DNA from: JABWBD01 sp040768665
GTDB lineage: Bacteria > Planctomycetota > Planctomycetia > Pirellulales > Thermoguttaceae
Direction of reading: 5' to 3'
Length of the DNA: 64,000 bases
Assembly: GCA_040768665.1 (NCBI GenBank)
Contig: JAXGMN010000055.1
Coordinates: forward strand, 18,701 to 82,700
The notes below the pieces were generated by a model. It searched no databases. It saw nothing but the letters and a program-made list of their open reading frames with translations, and was not told the origin of the DNA. Within the stretch, counting starts at the first letter, position 1. The number at the start of each line of letters is the position of its first letter. Of the stretch, positions 8,399-18,083 are shown piece by piece. A program made the translations under genes and the position numbers.

Positions 8399-10771
8399 TC
8401 ACTGCCCGGACTGCTGTTTGACCAGGACCACGCGCTCCACGCAAATCGCGCTGTTGTCCTCCGGCGCACCGTGCGGAAAGGCGGGGCCTTCGAACTTGAT
8501 CCGGGCCCAGATCTCGAAGCGCTGATCCGGGTTGTGCGGGTCGACGACAGTGTCGACGTCGAGTTGGATGATCCAACTCCAGAAGAACCAAAGGTAATAG
8601 GAGGGGCCGATTTGCGACGTTCCCATCTTGTACCAGTGGTAGCCCGGCCCCGGTACATCCTCGGCGCGGATCGATGCGCTGGTCACGCCCTTTCGGCGCA
8701 TCTGGTCGTACAGGCCCCAGGCCATGGGCAGACGATAGCGCTCGAGCGGGTGCCGGTCGGCCTCGGTGGGCGGCGGGAGGTTGAGGCGGTTTGTAATGCC
8801 GGTCTCCGCTTGAGGATCGCGGACCACCTCGACGATGTCTTGCCAATTTCGGGTGAGGTGGGCGGGGAAGTCGAAGACGGTTCCCTTTGGCAAATGGCGG
8901 AATTTCTCCGGGAGCGGGATGTAGGCGGGAAAAGCGGTATAGCGAGCAAGCTCGGCGTCGGCCTCCGCTTTCGCCGCGGGTTGCCGAGCGGGAGGGATCC
9001 GTTGCTCGATGGCGGCGTACCAGGTTTCGCGGGCACGCCGGGCAATGGCATCGCGGTCCAGAGGGATGGTGCCGGGCTGGTGGCCGTTGCCGGTCCACTC
9101 GGAGACCAGCCGTGGAAAGAGGATCACCGAGGCGCGGTCGAGCGGCAGGCGGGCGTGGCGCAGTCGGAAGAGGAGCACCGGGTCGCCGCTGCGTTCTCGC
9201 AGGACGCCCTCGGCACGGTCGAACAGGGCGTGGGCCCCGCGGATGAATTCCAGGTCGAGGTAACGCATTGCCTGCGGCGCCGCCCCCATACTCAGATAGC
9301 TGCTTCTCGCCTGCGATGCCGCCTGTAGTTTCGAGAGATACTCGCGCACGGCGGCTCCCGCCGGGCCGTAGAAGCCGTCGGTGAAGGTCCGCACCAGGCC
9401 CTCGTAGTCCTGATAGGGATCTTCCAGCATCTTCATCATCATCCAGACCTTGAAATCCCGCAGGTCGGCCAGGACGGGATACTCGTGTTCCGTGAAGACG
9501 CCTTCCACGTGGTTCTCGGCATAGAACCGATAGTCGGCCGGGAAGGTGTGGGCGCTGGGCATCGGCAGACCGTTGGGCCGGGCAAAGGTGACGGCATAGT
9601 CCCAAATGCGCAGGTTCGTGGTAATGGCCGCCCAACTCAGCAGGTGCTTGCGAAAGGGCTCGTTGTCCGGATGCGTAATCGGCTTGGTGAAGTTGCTGGT
9701 GGTGTCGCAAAGTCGAACGATGACGTTATCGCGGGGGCGGACGGTTCGGGGCGCCTTTTGCGTGTACTGGTAGGCCAAGGTATCGAGGTAGACGTCGGGA
9801 TATTCGTCGCGGATGGCGTCGGCCAGGTAGTTGACGAAGTCGAGCATCACGCCCGCCTCCGATCCTTCGGCACGCGCAATGGCCTGGCAGGCGTCGCAAC
9901 GGCACTGCCCTTGCCAGTCGTTCTGCGACACACTGAACACCAGAGGCGGGGGGGTGTCTTCCTTTTCGGCGCGCTGGAGCGAGGTGCGGATGAAGTCGCG
10001 GAGCTTGTCCAGAAAGACCTTTCGCATCTCGGGGTTGGTGAGGCAGAGTTGATGGCGGTCGGCCACGCGCCGGCCGTCGACAAGGGAGAACCATTCGGGG
10101 TGCTGGCCGAAATAGCGGGCCGGCGGGATGTACGAGTAGAAGGTGTGGACGTGGTAAGGCGGCCCGTAATCGAGGCTGCCGCCGTACTCGCCGGCAATGG
10201 GGGCGTCGCCTTGGCGGTTCAGTCGGTTACGCGCTGCGAAGCGTCCCTGGTCGGGACCATAGAGCGTGTAAATGTCGCGGTACCTGAGTACCGGTTCGCC
10301 GCGCAGGTCGAGGGGCGCGACGCTCAACGTCGGCGAAGAGGGGACGTGCTCGGCTCCCCCGGGATTCCACCAGTGCACGCCGACGACGTCTTCGAGGAAA
10401 TGGTAGACGGCGTAGAGCGTGCCCCGAGGCCGCCCGCCGGTAAGGACCAGGTCGTCGCCCACGGTGCGGACAATCCACTGTTCCGGCTTCAAGCGGGAAG
10501 AGTCGATGCCTTGTTGTGCGGCAAAGCGGGTGTGGCCCAGGAAAATACGGGCACCCTCCGCGGGTGCTTCGCTTTCGGCAACCGCAGCGAACTTCGCGCC
10601 GGTGACGGCGTCCAAGTAACCCGCCAATTCCCGCGCCGCCGTCTGCTCCGGGGAAGTGGGGGCCGATCCGGTGACGATGACCGCGTTGGCTCGTCCGTTG
10701 GTGGCCAGGGTGGCGGCATTGAGCGGAGCGGCGAGGGACCCTATTATCGCGGCGGCAAGAAAGCATCGCAT
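8399..10771 (-). CDS. Secreted DUF4838 protein (glycoside-hydrolase-like)
   Basis: 790 residues. The signal peptide is MRCFLAAAIIGSLAAPLNAA. An alpha-glucuronidase-like N-terminal domain follows (PEQTAARELAGYLDAVTG..., about 40-140), then a DUF4838 TIM barrel (RYRDIYTLYGPDQG, WFSLVDGRR, LCLTNPEM, FSVSQNDWQGQCRCDAC), then a helical tail. DUF4838 proteins are abundant in planctomycetes and Bacteroidetes and are presumed to act on polysaccharides; no activity can be assigned here. The start at 10771 has GGGAG 8 nt upstream; ATGs at 10777 and 10786 are alternatives. It is divergent from the next gene, and the two promoters lie within 10772-11056. Confidence 0.85.
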   Translation of the reverse strand: MRCFLAAAIIGSLAAPLNAATLATNGRANAVIVTGSAPTSPEQTAARELAGYLDAVTGAKFAAVAESEAPAEGARIFLGHTRFAAQQGIDSSRLKPEQWIVRTVGDDLVLTGGRPRGTLYAVYHFLEDVVGVHWWNPGGAEHVPSSPTLSVAPLDLRGEPVLRYRDIYTLYGPDQGRFAARNRLNRQGDAPIAGEYGGSLDYGPPYHVHTFYSYIPPARYFGQHPEWFSLVDGRRVADRHQLCLTNPEMRKVFLDKLRDFIRTSLQRAEKEDTPPPLVFSVSQNDWQGQCRCDACQAIARAEGSEAGVMLDFVNYLADAIRDEYPDVYLDTLAYQYTQKAPRTVRPRDNVIVRLCDTTSNFTKPITHPDNEPFRKHLLSWAAITTNLRIWDYAVTFARPNGLPMPSAHTFPADYRFYAENHVEGVFTEHEYPVLADLRDFKVWMMMKMLEDPYQDYEGLVRTFTDGFYGPAGAAVREYLSKLQAASQARSSYLSMGAAPQAMRYLDLEFIRGAHALFDRAEGVLRERSGDPVLLFRLRHARLPLDRASVILFPRLVSEWTGNGHQPGTIPLDRDAIARRARETWYAAIEQRIPPARQPAAKAEADAELARYTAFPAYIPLPEKFRHLPKGTVFDFPAHLTRNWQDIVEVVRDPQAETGITNRLNLPPPTEADRHPLERYRLPMAWGLYDQMRRKGVTSASIRAEDVPGPGYHWYKMGTSQIGPSYYLWFFWSWIIQLDVDTVVDPHNPDQRFEIWARIKFEGPAFPHGAPEDNSAICVERVVLVKQQSGQ

Positions 10772-11056
10772 CGGCATTACTCCCATGGACGTCGGGTAAG
10801 CAGCGTTCGCTGGCGAGCATTTTAACTCTCGGTCCTCGCGCGGTGCAACCGGCCGGACACTCCGTGGCAAGCGACCACGACGAAGGGCCGGACGCGCGGG
10901 AGAGGGCCGGCGCCGGCGTCATTTCCTTCCTGCGGTGTCTTGACTGGCCAGTTCTTCCGCGCTAGACTCGGCACGTGCGTGAAATCCGACCTCCTGCCAC
11001 TTCCGCTTTGAACGGACAACCGAAACGCACCAGACTCCAGACACTGGAAAAATACC

Positions 11057-12604
11057 ATGCGATTCCTGCAATTCACCGGGTTCGCGCTGTTGGTCGCCCT
11101 CTGCGATTCCGCCCCCGCTCAGCAGCAAGCGGCGACGCTCGGCAACATGCTGGTGATCAACGAGGACAATAGTCATTTCTTCGGCAGCCGGCGGCCGGAG
11201 GACATGACGTTGGCGGGCCTGCAGGCGTTTGTCGATCAGTACGCAGGTTCCGCCGTCACCCACCTGGTGCTGAACGCGAACGCGATGCGGGCCAGTTTTC
11301 GCAGCCGCTCGCGCGACGCCATTTGGGACCCCGTGAACGGCAAAGAGCCGGACGGGCGTTGGCCGCAAAACGCGAAGAGGCTGTTCGAGGCCGGCCTGGA
11401 CCCCTACGCCGTCTGGATCAGCCGCTGCCGGGAAAAAGGCATTTCGCCTTGGATCTCGATGCGAATGAACGACGTCCACAGCGTCGACGAGGACGACAAC
11501 TTCATGCATTCGACCTTCTGGCGATCGCATCCCGAGTTCTGGCGCGTGCCCAACGGCTCGGCCGGCCCGTGGGTCAACCGGGCGATGAACTACGCGCACG
11601 CCTCGGTCCGCGAGCATCACATGGCTTTGGTTCGGGAACTGCTCGAGCGTTACAACCCCGATGGGCTGGAACTCGACTGGATGCGGTTCGGCTATCATTT
11701 GACGCCGGGCCGCGAGCGGGAGGAAGCCGCGATCCTGACCGACTTCGTCCGCGAGGCCCGGGCGCTGACGGCAGAATGGTCCGCCAGGCGCGGTCATCCC
11801 ATTCGGCTGGGCGTGCGTGTGCCGGCTCACCCGGATGCCGCGGCGGGTCTGGGGATGGATGCCGTGTTGTGGGCTCGCCAGGAGTTGGTGGACCTGGTCG
11901 TGCCCTGTCCGTTTTGGACGTCGTCGGACTTCGATATTCCGATCGAGCTTTGGCGCCAGCGGCTGGGCTCGGCGGCCGAACGGGTCACGGTGGCGCCGGG
12001 GATCGAGCACAACGCCCGCCCGTGGCCGGGAGGTGCGGCGGTGGCCAACGACCTGGCGTCGCTCCGAGGTTTTGCCGCCTCCGCGTACCATCGCGGCGCG
12101 GACAGTCTCTACCTGTTCAACTGGATGGACAGCCAGACGCGGCCGGTGCCGGAGAGCGATTACGCGAGACTTTTGCGGGAAGGTCTGTCCCGGGAAGCGG
12201 TGCTGAGGGCGACACGGAGGCATCCCGTCTGTTACCGCGACACGGTGCCGACGGGGGTTCCTAACGGCGCCCAGTTGCCCGTCGACGCTCAACGCGGAGG
12301 AATCTTTCGTATCCATCTCGGCCCGAAGCCGGACCGTGGCCACGTCTGGGCGATCGCGGGTTTGGCTCAGCGAGAGGGGGGTGTGGAAGCGACACTCCAG
12401 GCCCAGCTCAACGGTCGGACGTTGGGTGGCGGGGAAAACGTGCCGGACCTGAAAGGCTTCGGCGGCGGCACGGTCCGAGCGGTTCGTTTCCGCTGCCCTG
12501 TCGACGCCGTCCAAGACGGCTACAACGAACTCCGCCTCCGTCAGGTAAAAGGGGCGGACGAGCAGCGAATCGTCTGGGTCGAATTGCGTGTGGAGCCGAG
12601 CTAA
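11057..12604 (+). CDS. Secreted glycosidase-like TIM-barrel protein
   Basis: 515 residues with a signal peptide (MRFLQFTGFALLVALCDSAPA). The barrel resembles GH10-like hypothetical glycosyl hydrolases: GISPWISMRMNDVHS, NYAHASVREHHMALVRELLERY, then NPDGLELDWMRFGYH, where the Glu/Asp pair sits at a barrel strand end as in catalytic acids. A C-terminal beta domain (about 420-515) looks like a carbohydrate-binding sandwich. Function and substrate are not recognisable. Its stop overlaps the stop of the convergent sensor-kinase gene by 3 nt. Confidence 0.75.
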   Translation: MRFLQFTGFALLVALCDSAPAQQQAATLGNMLVINEDNSHFFGSRRPEDMTLAGLQAFVDQYAGSAVTHLVLNANAMRASFRSRSRDAIWDPVNGKEPDGRWPQNAKRLFEAGLDPYAVWISRCREKGISPWISMRMNDVHSVDEDDNFMHSTFWRSHPEFWRVPNGSAGPWVNRAMNYAHASVREHHMALVRELLERYNPDGLELDWMRFGYHLTPGREREEAAILTDFVREARALTAEWSARRGHPIRLGVRVPAHPDAAAGLGMDAVLWARQELVDLVVPCPFWTSSDFDIPIELWRQRLGSAAERVTVAPGIEHNARPWPGGAAVANDLASLRGFAASAYHRGADSLYLFNWMDSQTRPVPESDYARLLREGLSREAVLRATRRHPVCYRDTVPTGVPNGAQLPVDAQRGGIFRIHLGPKPDRGHVWAIAGLAQREGGVEATLQAQLNGRTLGGGENVPDLKGFGGGTVRAVRFRCPVDAVQDGYNELRLRQVKGADEQRIVWVELRVEPS

Positions 12605-15408
12605 CCCAGGATGGCATCCACGACGATCTGCGAAGCGGAGTCCTTGGACAGATGGGCGACCGCTCCCGCCCGGTGCATGGCCGCGACAACCGTCGGCTCT
12701 TCGTGCATCGATAGTCCGATGATCCGCACCTCGGGCAACACGTTCCGGATCCGACGAGTCGCCTCGATCCCATCCATCACGGGCATGCTAACGTCCATGA
12801 GCACGACTTCGGGACGAGTCCGCATGGCGGCCTCGATCGCTTGCCGGCCGTTCTCCGCTTGGCCGACAATTTCGATATCGGGATGTGCCGCGAGTACTTG
12901 CGTGAGCCCCTGACGAACAATGACGTGGTCGTCGCAGAGGAGGACGCGAACGCGCTTCTGACGCGACGGCGTGCGATCGCCTGCGGTCGGCTCGGAGGCG
13001 TGGGAGCCCCGGGCGACATGCTGCTCGCTCGACGCGATCGGATGCGCCGACCGCCAGTAGTCAGCGGTGGGGACCTCGATGAGGATCCGAGTTCCTTCTC
13101 CCAGGACCGACTCCACTTCCAAGCTGCCGCCGAAGACTTTGACCCGTTCGCGGATGCTGAATAGTCCAAACCCGGACGATGTTTTGGAGCTTTCCGACTC
13201 GGGAAACGCGAATCCGACGCCCGTATCGGCAACGACCAATTGCAGCCAGTTGTCCTGAGTCCGAGCCAACTCGATACGAGCCGACGCCGCGTGGGCATGT
13301 TTGATGATGTTCAACACCAACTCGCGGACGGCGTGGAAGAGGAAGAGCTGAACGCTCTCGTCAGCCGGCTCCGCGCCTTCCATTGCAGAGACTTCGATCG
13401 GCAGTCCGTGTTGCTCCTCGGTATGCCGCGCCAGCCACTCGAGCCCGGCCGCCAACCCGCCGACATAGAGCGCGGGCGGGCTCAGCTCCACTGCCAGCAG
13501 GCGCGATTCGGCAAGCGCCTGGCTGATGATGTGAGCTGTTTCTTGGAACAGGGGGTCGAGTTGTTCGCTGCCGGCGCTGCGTTGTATCATGGCAAGCCGC
13601 ATACGAGCGGCAACCAGCAGTTGCTGAACTTGCTCGTGGAGCAGGTAGGCGATGCGGCGGCGCTCGCGTTCCTCGGCCCGCGTCAACTCGGCCGCCAGCA
13701 CCCGGAGCTGATCGGCGAGCTGGTCGGCCAAGGCCGTCCGCTCGCACACCTGCTGTTCCAGCGTCGCGTTCATCGCATCCAGGATCCGCTTGCCTTCCTC
13801 CGCTTCGGCCGCGCGCTGGCGGACCGACTCCAGGAGTTGAGCCCGGTGGATGCCCACCGCCACCAGATCGCTGATCGCGTGCATCAGCGCCAGGTCGTCC
13901 TCGCTGAACGACGACTTCGTCCGCGAGCCGAACGAGAGGGTGCCGATCAACTGATCGTCCACCAACAGCGGATGGCAGGCGTAGGCGGCAACGCCCATCG
14001 CCTGCATGAGTTGCGTCCGCGGGTCGGTGCTATGGATGACGTTTTCGGCTACGACCGGGCAACGGTCCCGGGCCGCGCAACCGCAGATCGCCGCACCGAA
14101 GTCGAGCCACTCCATTCGGCTCGCCACCTCTGCCGCGATCCCCGCGGAGGCGTTCAAGTGCAGCTTCTGCCGCTGTGGGTCGAGCAGATAGTTGAGATAG
14201 ACGTGGCAATCCAGATGCGCCATCGCTTTCGCGCAGAGCTCCTGCACGGTGTGCTTGGGCTGCTGGGTGGCCAGCAGTTGCGAAGCCGCCGTGGAAAGCA
14301 GGTCCAGCCGCTGGGCCGTCCGGCGCAGATCCTCTTCAGCCTGCTTGTACCTGGTAATGTCGCGGACGATCGTGGAGGCCCCGACGATCCGGCCCGCGGG
14401 ATCCTTCAGCGGCGAGATGGAAACCGACACGTTGATCTGCCGGCCGTCGTTGGCCACCCGAACGGTCTCGAAGTGTTCGATCGCTTCGCCCTGCTGCAGA
14501 CGCTGGAAGATTTGTCGCTCCTCCTCCGTGCGATCCGAAGGCACGATCAGGCTGATCGAACTGCCCACGATTTCGTCGGCCCGGTAACCGAAGGTCCGCT
14601 CGGCCGCTGCGTTCCAGGTGAGCACCTTGCCGGCAAGGTCTTTGGAGAGGATCGCGTCTTCCGAGAACTTGACAATGGCCGCCAGCCGCGCCATCGCCTC
14701 CTGAGATTCCCGCTCGCGCGACGCATCGCGGAAGACCAGCACAACACCGTGCACCGCGCCGTCGGCCTGGCGGATCGGTGCGCCGCTGTCGTGGATGGGC
14801 GTTTCCCGGCCGTCCTTGGCGATCAGCAGCGTGTGGTTGGCCAGACCGACCACGACACCCTCGCGCAAAACTCTTTCGGCAGGGCTCTCGGCGTTCTGGC
14901 GGGTCTGTTCATTGACGATCCGAAACACCGCCGCCAGCGGCTGGCCGGAGGCCTCTTCGCTCGTCCAGCCGGTCAGTCGCTGGGCCTCCGCGTTCAGGAA
15001 GACGACGCGTCCGGCGGCGTCGGTGGTCAAGACAGCGTCGCCGATGCTGGCCAGCGTGGCGGAGAGGAGCTGCTTTTGGGCCTCGGCGGCCGCCGCTTGG
15101 ACATTGCGGGCAATGGATCGCTGGATGCGGCGGTAAGCCCACAGGAGGAACAGCGCCGTGACCAGCGACGACGCGGCTGTCGCTAGGGTGCGATCACCGG
15201 TCAGTAAAAATCCACGCTGTCCGGTCTCAGCGTCGCGCGCTGTGGAGAGGACATCCTCCACTCCCTTGGCCATACGCTCGCCGTCCAAAAGTGCGTGATT
15301 GGCCCGGGTAACTCTCAGTCCGGTCCAGAAGACCAACAGGACGCTGAGGAGGGTAGCCCCCGCGACTGTCCCAAAAACGAGGAGAATCGTGCGTTGATTA
15401 TGATCCAT
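12601..15408 (-). CDS. Membrane hybrid histidine kinase (CHASE3 remnant-PAS-PAS-GAF-HisKA_3-HATPase) fused to a NarL-type receiver
   Basis: 935 residues. TM1 at about 8-30; a CHASE3 core (DAETGQRGFLLTGD) that jumps almost directly into TM2 (about 77-96), so the periplasmic sensor is severely shortened. Two PAS domains (about 105-350, with GWTSEEASGQPL and FGYRADEIVGSSI), each followed by PAC-like stretches, then a GAF domain (about 380-525), a NarX/UhpB-type dimerisation helix (RRRIAYLLHEQVQQLL, phosphoacceptor His) and an ATPase domain (DTGVGF, GFGLFSIRERVKVFGG). The C-terminus is a receiver (LLCDDH, VVLMDVSMPVMDG, HLSKDSA) of NarL class without its HTH output. No partner regulator lies next to it. 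Confidence 0.88.
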   Translation of the reverse strand: MDHNQRTILLVFGTVAGATLLSVLLVFWTGLRVTRANHALLDGERMAKGVEDVLSTARDAETGQRGFLLTGDRTLATAASSLVTALFLLWAYRRIQRSIARNVQAAAAEAQKQLLSATLASIGDAVLTTDAAGRVVFLNAEAQRLTGWTSEEASGQPLAAVFRIVNEQTRQNAESPAERVLREGVVVGLANHTLLIAKDGRETPIHDSGAPIRQADGAVHGVVLVFRDASRERESQEAMARLAAIVKFSEDAILSKDLAGKVLTWNAAAERTFGYRADEIVGSSISLIVPSDRTEEERQIFQRLQQGEAIEHFETVRVANDGRQINVSVSISPLKDPAGRIVGASTIVRDITRYKQAEEDLRRTAQRLDLLSTAASQLLATQQPKHTVQELCAKAMAHLDCHVYLNYLLDPQRQKLHLNASAGIAAEVASRMEWLDFGAAICGCAARDRCPVVAENVIHSTDPRTQLMQAMGVAAYACHPLLVDDQLIGTLSFGSRTKSSFSEDDLALMHAISDLVAVGIHRAQLLESVRQRAAEAEEGKRILDAMNATLEQQVCERTALADQLADQLRVLAAELTRAEERERRRIAYLLHEQVQQLLVAARMRLAMIQRSAGSEQLDPLFQETAHIISQALAESRLLAVELSPPALYVGGLAAGLEWLARHTEEQHGLPIEVSAMEGAEPADESVQLFLFHAVRELVLNIIKHAHAASARIELARTQDNWLQLVVADTGVGFAFPESESSKTSSGFGLFSIRERVKVFGGSLEVESVLGEGTRILIEVPTADYWRSAHPIASSEQHVARGSHASEPTAGDRTPSRQKRVRVLLCDDHVIVRQGLTQVLAAHPDIEIVGQAENGRQAIEAAMRTRPEVVLMDVSMPVMDGIEATRRIRNVLPEVRIIGLSMHEEPTVVAAMHRAGAVAHLSKDSASQIVVDAILG

Positions 15409-15722
15409 GGATTATGTAATGCAGCGGCAGTCGAGAGATCCTGCCGGCCGCCCTAATGAGCAGTGCGCATGCCGATAGATAATGATAGAAAGGAAGATGA
15501 CAGAAAGAAAGATGACTTGTTCTTTCTGAGGCAAGATGCGGTTCCGGAAGCCGCCGGCGCCCTTGTGTTGGGTGGGAGAGCGTCCATAGAATGCCCCAAG
15601 AGAGCTTGCAAGCACTTGACCGTTTCTCGCTTCGGCGCGGGCGTCACAGCCGTGCGAATATGGCAGTGGGTCTTCAAGGCAGACTCTGCCGGCGATCGGT
15701 CCCGGAAACGAAAGGAGTGACG
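15409..15722. repeat. Intergenic region with purine-rich repeat
   Basis: A 314-nt divergent spacer. Positions 15478-15530 hold a purine-rich direct-repeat tract (GATAGAAAGGAAGATGACAG and GAAAGAAAGATGA) followed by TTGTTCTTTCTG that could pair back on it. Similar GGAAAAGAAGATGAGGGAAA tracts occur in the 54.1 kb and 58.3 kb repeats, so this is probably a member of the same dispersed family. The Shine-Dalgarno AAAGGAG of the next gene is at 15709-15717. Confidence 0.5.
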
Positions 15723-16361
15723 ATGGCGATTAATCCCCAGAAGCGACAGAAGAAGTTGGAAAAGCGCAAGGCAAAGCAGAAGGCCGAGCAGCGGCAGTTG
15801 GCCAGGCGCAACGAAGGCGGGCTGCCGGCAAAGCTCAAGCAGGCGGCCACTGCCCCGATCCTGCACTGCTGCACAACGGATACTCTCTGGGACAAGGGGA
15901 TGGGTCAAGTGCTGGTAAGCCGGCAACTGCCGGGCGGACAAGTGGCGTTCGGCGCGTTTCTGGTGGATCGATACTGTCTGGGCGTGAAGAACGCCTTTGC
16001 CGGTGTCGCCCCGCGGTCTCGCTACCAGGAGAAAATGTACGACAGGCTTGCCTCTCACGACACGCTGGTTCCCCTGGAGCCGACAAGCGCTCGGAAGCTT
16101 GTGGAAGGGGCCGTCCAATACGCATTGGGGCTGGGGATCTCGGCGCATCCCGACTACCGCATCGCCAAGCTGATCTTCGGCGACATCGAGGCCGACGCTT
16201 CGGCGGAGGATTTCGAGTTCGGCAAGGATGGCAAACCGTTTTTCATCGCCGGGCCGGACGACGGCCCCGCACGGTGCCAGCAGATCCTCCGCACGCTGGA
16301 AAACCGCTGCGGCCCCAACGGCTTTCACTTCATCGTGCCCAGCTACGCGATGCCGCAGTGA
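15723..16361 (+). CDS. Conserved hypothetical protein with charged N-terminal tail
   Basis: 212 residues, no signal peptide. The first 45 residues are a very basic helical segment (KRQKKLEKRKAKQKAEQRQL) such as nucleic-acid-binding proteins carry. The rest is a globular alpha/beta domain with ILHCCTTDTLWDKGMGQVLV, VAFGAFLVDRYCLGVKNAF, GLGISAHPDYRIAKLIFGDI and GPNGFHFIVP. I know no function for it; it looks like a conserved bacterial hypothetical. A good Shine-Dalgarno (AAAGGAGTGACG) fixes the start. Confidence 0.75.
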   Translation: MAINPQKRQKKLEKRKAKQKAEQRQLARRNEGGLPAKLKQAATAPILHCCTTDTLWDKGMGQVLVSRQLPGGQVAFGAFLVDRYCLGVKNAFAGVAPRSRYQEKMYDRLASHDTLVPLEPTSARKLVEGAVQYALGLGISAHPDYRIAKLIFGDIEADASAEDFEFGKDGKPFFIAGPDDGPARCQQILRTLENRCGPNGFHFIVPSYAMPQ

Positions 16362-16412
16362 TGAGTTCTGAAGTTACGCTATTGCGGTGATGCCTTAAGC
16401 GACGTTTCACCA

Positions 16413-17369
16413 TCATTGCTGCCACCGTTGCCAGGCCAGGCCCGGCCGGTCGACACGGAACCGCACCACGCGCCGGTGGTCCACTTCCGTGACGTAGGCG
16501 GTGCAGCCGTCGGGACCGCCAAAACAGATGTTGCTCGGCTTCGCACCGAGAACCGGAATCTCACGGACCAGGTCGCCGGAAGGCGCAGCCTTGACGACGG
16601 TTCCTTTGCCGTGCCGCGTGATGTAGAGGTTGCCGTCGACGTCGCACCGCATGCCGTCCATACCGTAGTCGGGAAACTCGCAGAACAGCCGCTTATGGGA
16701 AAGCCCGCCATCGGCAAGGATCGTAAAGGCCCAGACCTTCCGCTGGACGGTCTCGTTCACGTAGAGAGTCTGCCCGTCCGGGCTCACCTCGATCCCGTTG
16801 GTGGTGCCCATATCGTCCGCGCATAGGACGGTGCGGCCATTGCGGTCGATTCGCCAGATCCGGCCCGTCTTCTCTTTCCAGTTTGGGTCGCTGGCATAGA
16901 GGATCCCGCCGGCGGTAATCGCCAGGTCGTTCGGCTGATTCATCCCGGGCTCGTGGGCGAAAACCGTCACCTGCCGCGTCTTCAGGTCGATCTGAAGGAT
17001 ATTGTGTCCCACGTAGTCGGCCACGTACATCGCGCCCTGGCGGTCAAAGCGGATGCCATTGCCGATGCTCTCGCCGGGCAACTCGACGAAGACCTCGCCG
17101 CGACCGTCGGGCCTGACGCGTCCGATCGTCTGTTGGCGCGAGAAATTGACCGCGTAGAGATTCCCTTCCGCGTCGCAGGCCGGCCCTTCGATCCCGTCCG
17201 TGAAACTGCCGGACTCCGTCAGCGGGGTGGCGACGAAAAGGGGCCCCTCGGCGGCGGCGATGGTGCTCATGGTACTGATAAGGGCAAGTGAGAACGAGGC
17301 GATTGTCCAAGGAGTCTTCGTTTTTGGCGCGTGGCCGCCGGATGCGTGATTCGTCACGCACGCGGCCAT
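16413..17369 (-). CDS. SMP-30/gluconolactonase-like beta-propeller, secreted
   Basis: 318 residues. A signal-type hydrophobic stretch (TIASFSLALISTMSTIAAAEG) is followed by six-bladed propeller repeats: DGIEGPACDAEGNLYAVNF, GIRFDRQGAMYVADYVGHNIL, PNDLAITAGGILYASDPNW, TNGIEVSPDGQTLYVNET and DGMRCDVDGNLYITRHGKGTV. The Glu, Asn and Asp metal ligands of the family are in place by pattern. It likely hydrolyses sugar lactones; the substrate is unknown. I prefer the start at 17369, because the frame to 17579 shows no homologous sequence. Confidence 0.85.
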   Translation of the reverse strand: MAACVTNHASGGHAPKTKTPWTIASFSLALISTMSTIAAAEGPLFVATPLTESGSFTDGIEGPACDAEGNLYAVNFSRQQTIGRVRPDGRGEVFVELPGESIGNGIRFDRQGAMYVADYVGHNILQIDLKTRQVTVFAHEPGMNQPNDLAITAGGILYASDPNWKEKTGRIWRIDRNGRTVLCADDMGTTNGIEVSPDGQTLYVNETVQRKVWAFTILADGGLSHKRLFCEFPDYGMDGMRCDVDGNLYITRHGKGTVVKAAPSGDLVREIPVLGAKPSNICFGGPDGCTAYVTEVDHRRVVRFRVDRPGLAWQRWQQ

Positions 17370-17670
17370 CTGTCGGCCACGCCTTCCTGGGTGAACCGTT
17401 GACGGGACGGGAGTTGCCGGAGGAGGAAAACCGTGTTGCCGGCGATCGATCATGTTGCTGGACCTCGTGAAATGCTGTCCGTTGCAATACCATCCAGGGA
17501 CTATTTTGTCTGTGCCGAACGGCGAAAGCAAGCAGATTGTCTGCCGCGACGGATTGCAGGCGAGTCCGCGCCCGATCACCCAAAATACTTCTTAAGTAAG
17601 GCGTCGTCCACGGCGAACAGCACCAGGCTGCGCCAGTGTGCAGCGCATCCGCTACTCACGCAACACGGGT

Positions 17671-17826
17671 TCAGCCGCAGAGAAGTGGATTCTTCGCGAG
17701 GAGCTGACACTCTTCGTCGACGTGAAGCAAGAGTCGGTCGGCAGCTCGCAGGCTGTCTTCGGCGACGTAGGCCCAAATATCCAGCAGATCTTCGTTAGCC
17801 TGCGGAGTTCGCAGAAGGCGCGCCAT
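17671..17826 (-). pseudogene. ParE-like toxin, truncated
   Basis: The ATG at 17826 overlaps the antitoxin stop (ATGA), the normal toxin arrangement. The 51 residues MARLLRTPQANEDLLDIWAY... through LLAKNPLLCG match the N-terminal half of RelE/ParE toxins (PxAxxDLxxIWxY, then the xNP loop). A TGA at 17671-17673 stops it where the family continues with a central strand and the catalytic/C-terminal beta region. A degenerate continuation may persist in another frame down to about 17576. It is probably inactive. Confidence 0.7.
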
Positions 17827-18083
17827 CACAATCCCTGCTGAGAGTGCCGGCGGTGGGCTTCGGCGAGCGTCTGCTGAATATCCCAGGGCTGCGACTCACC
17901 GCGGTCGGCCTGGTCAAAGCCGATCTGCAACTCGCGGCGGAGATAGTCGTGGAAGAGGCGGCGAGCCTGATCGCGTTCGATCAGGAAGTAGACTCGATTG
18001 GTTTGCTCGTCTTCCACCTCCACTGGCTGGTCCGGGTTCCGTGCCAGGATCTCTCGCATCTCGTGCGTAATCTTCGGCGCCAT
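17826..18083 (-). CDS. Small antitoxin-like protein upstream of parE remnant
   Basis: 85 residues (MAPKITHEMREILARNPDQP...), acidic/helical, with VEVEDEQTNRVYFLIERDQARRLF, which resembles planctomycete small antitoxins of the PHD/addiction type. Overlap with the ParE-like start by ATGA supports a toxin-antitoxin pair. No autoregulatory palindrome was identified with certainty. With the toxin broken, this gene may be a surviving anti-addiction relic. Confidence 0.7.
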   Translation of the reverse strand: MAPKITHEMREILARNPDQPVEVEDEQTNRVYFLIERDQARRLFHDYLRRELQIGFDQADRGESQPWDIQQTLAEAHRRHSQQGL

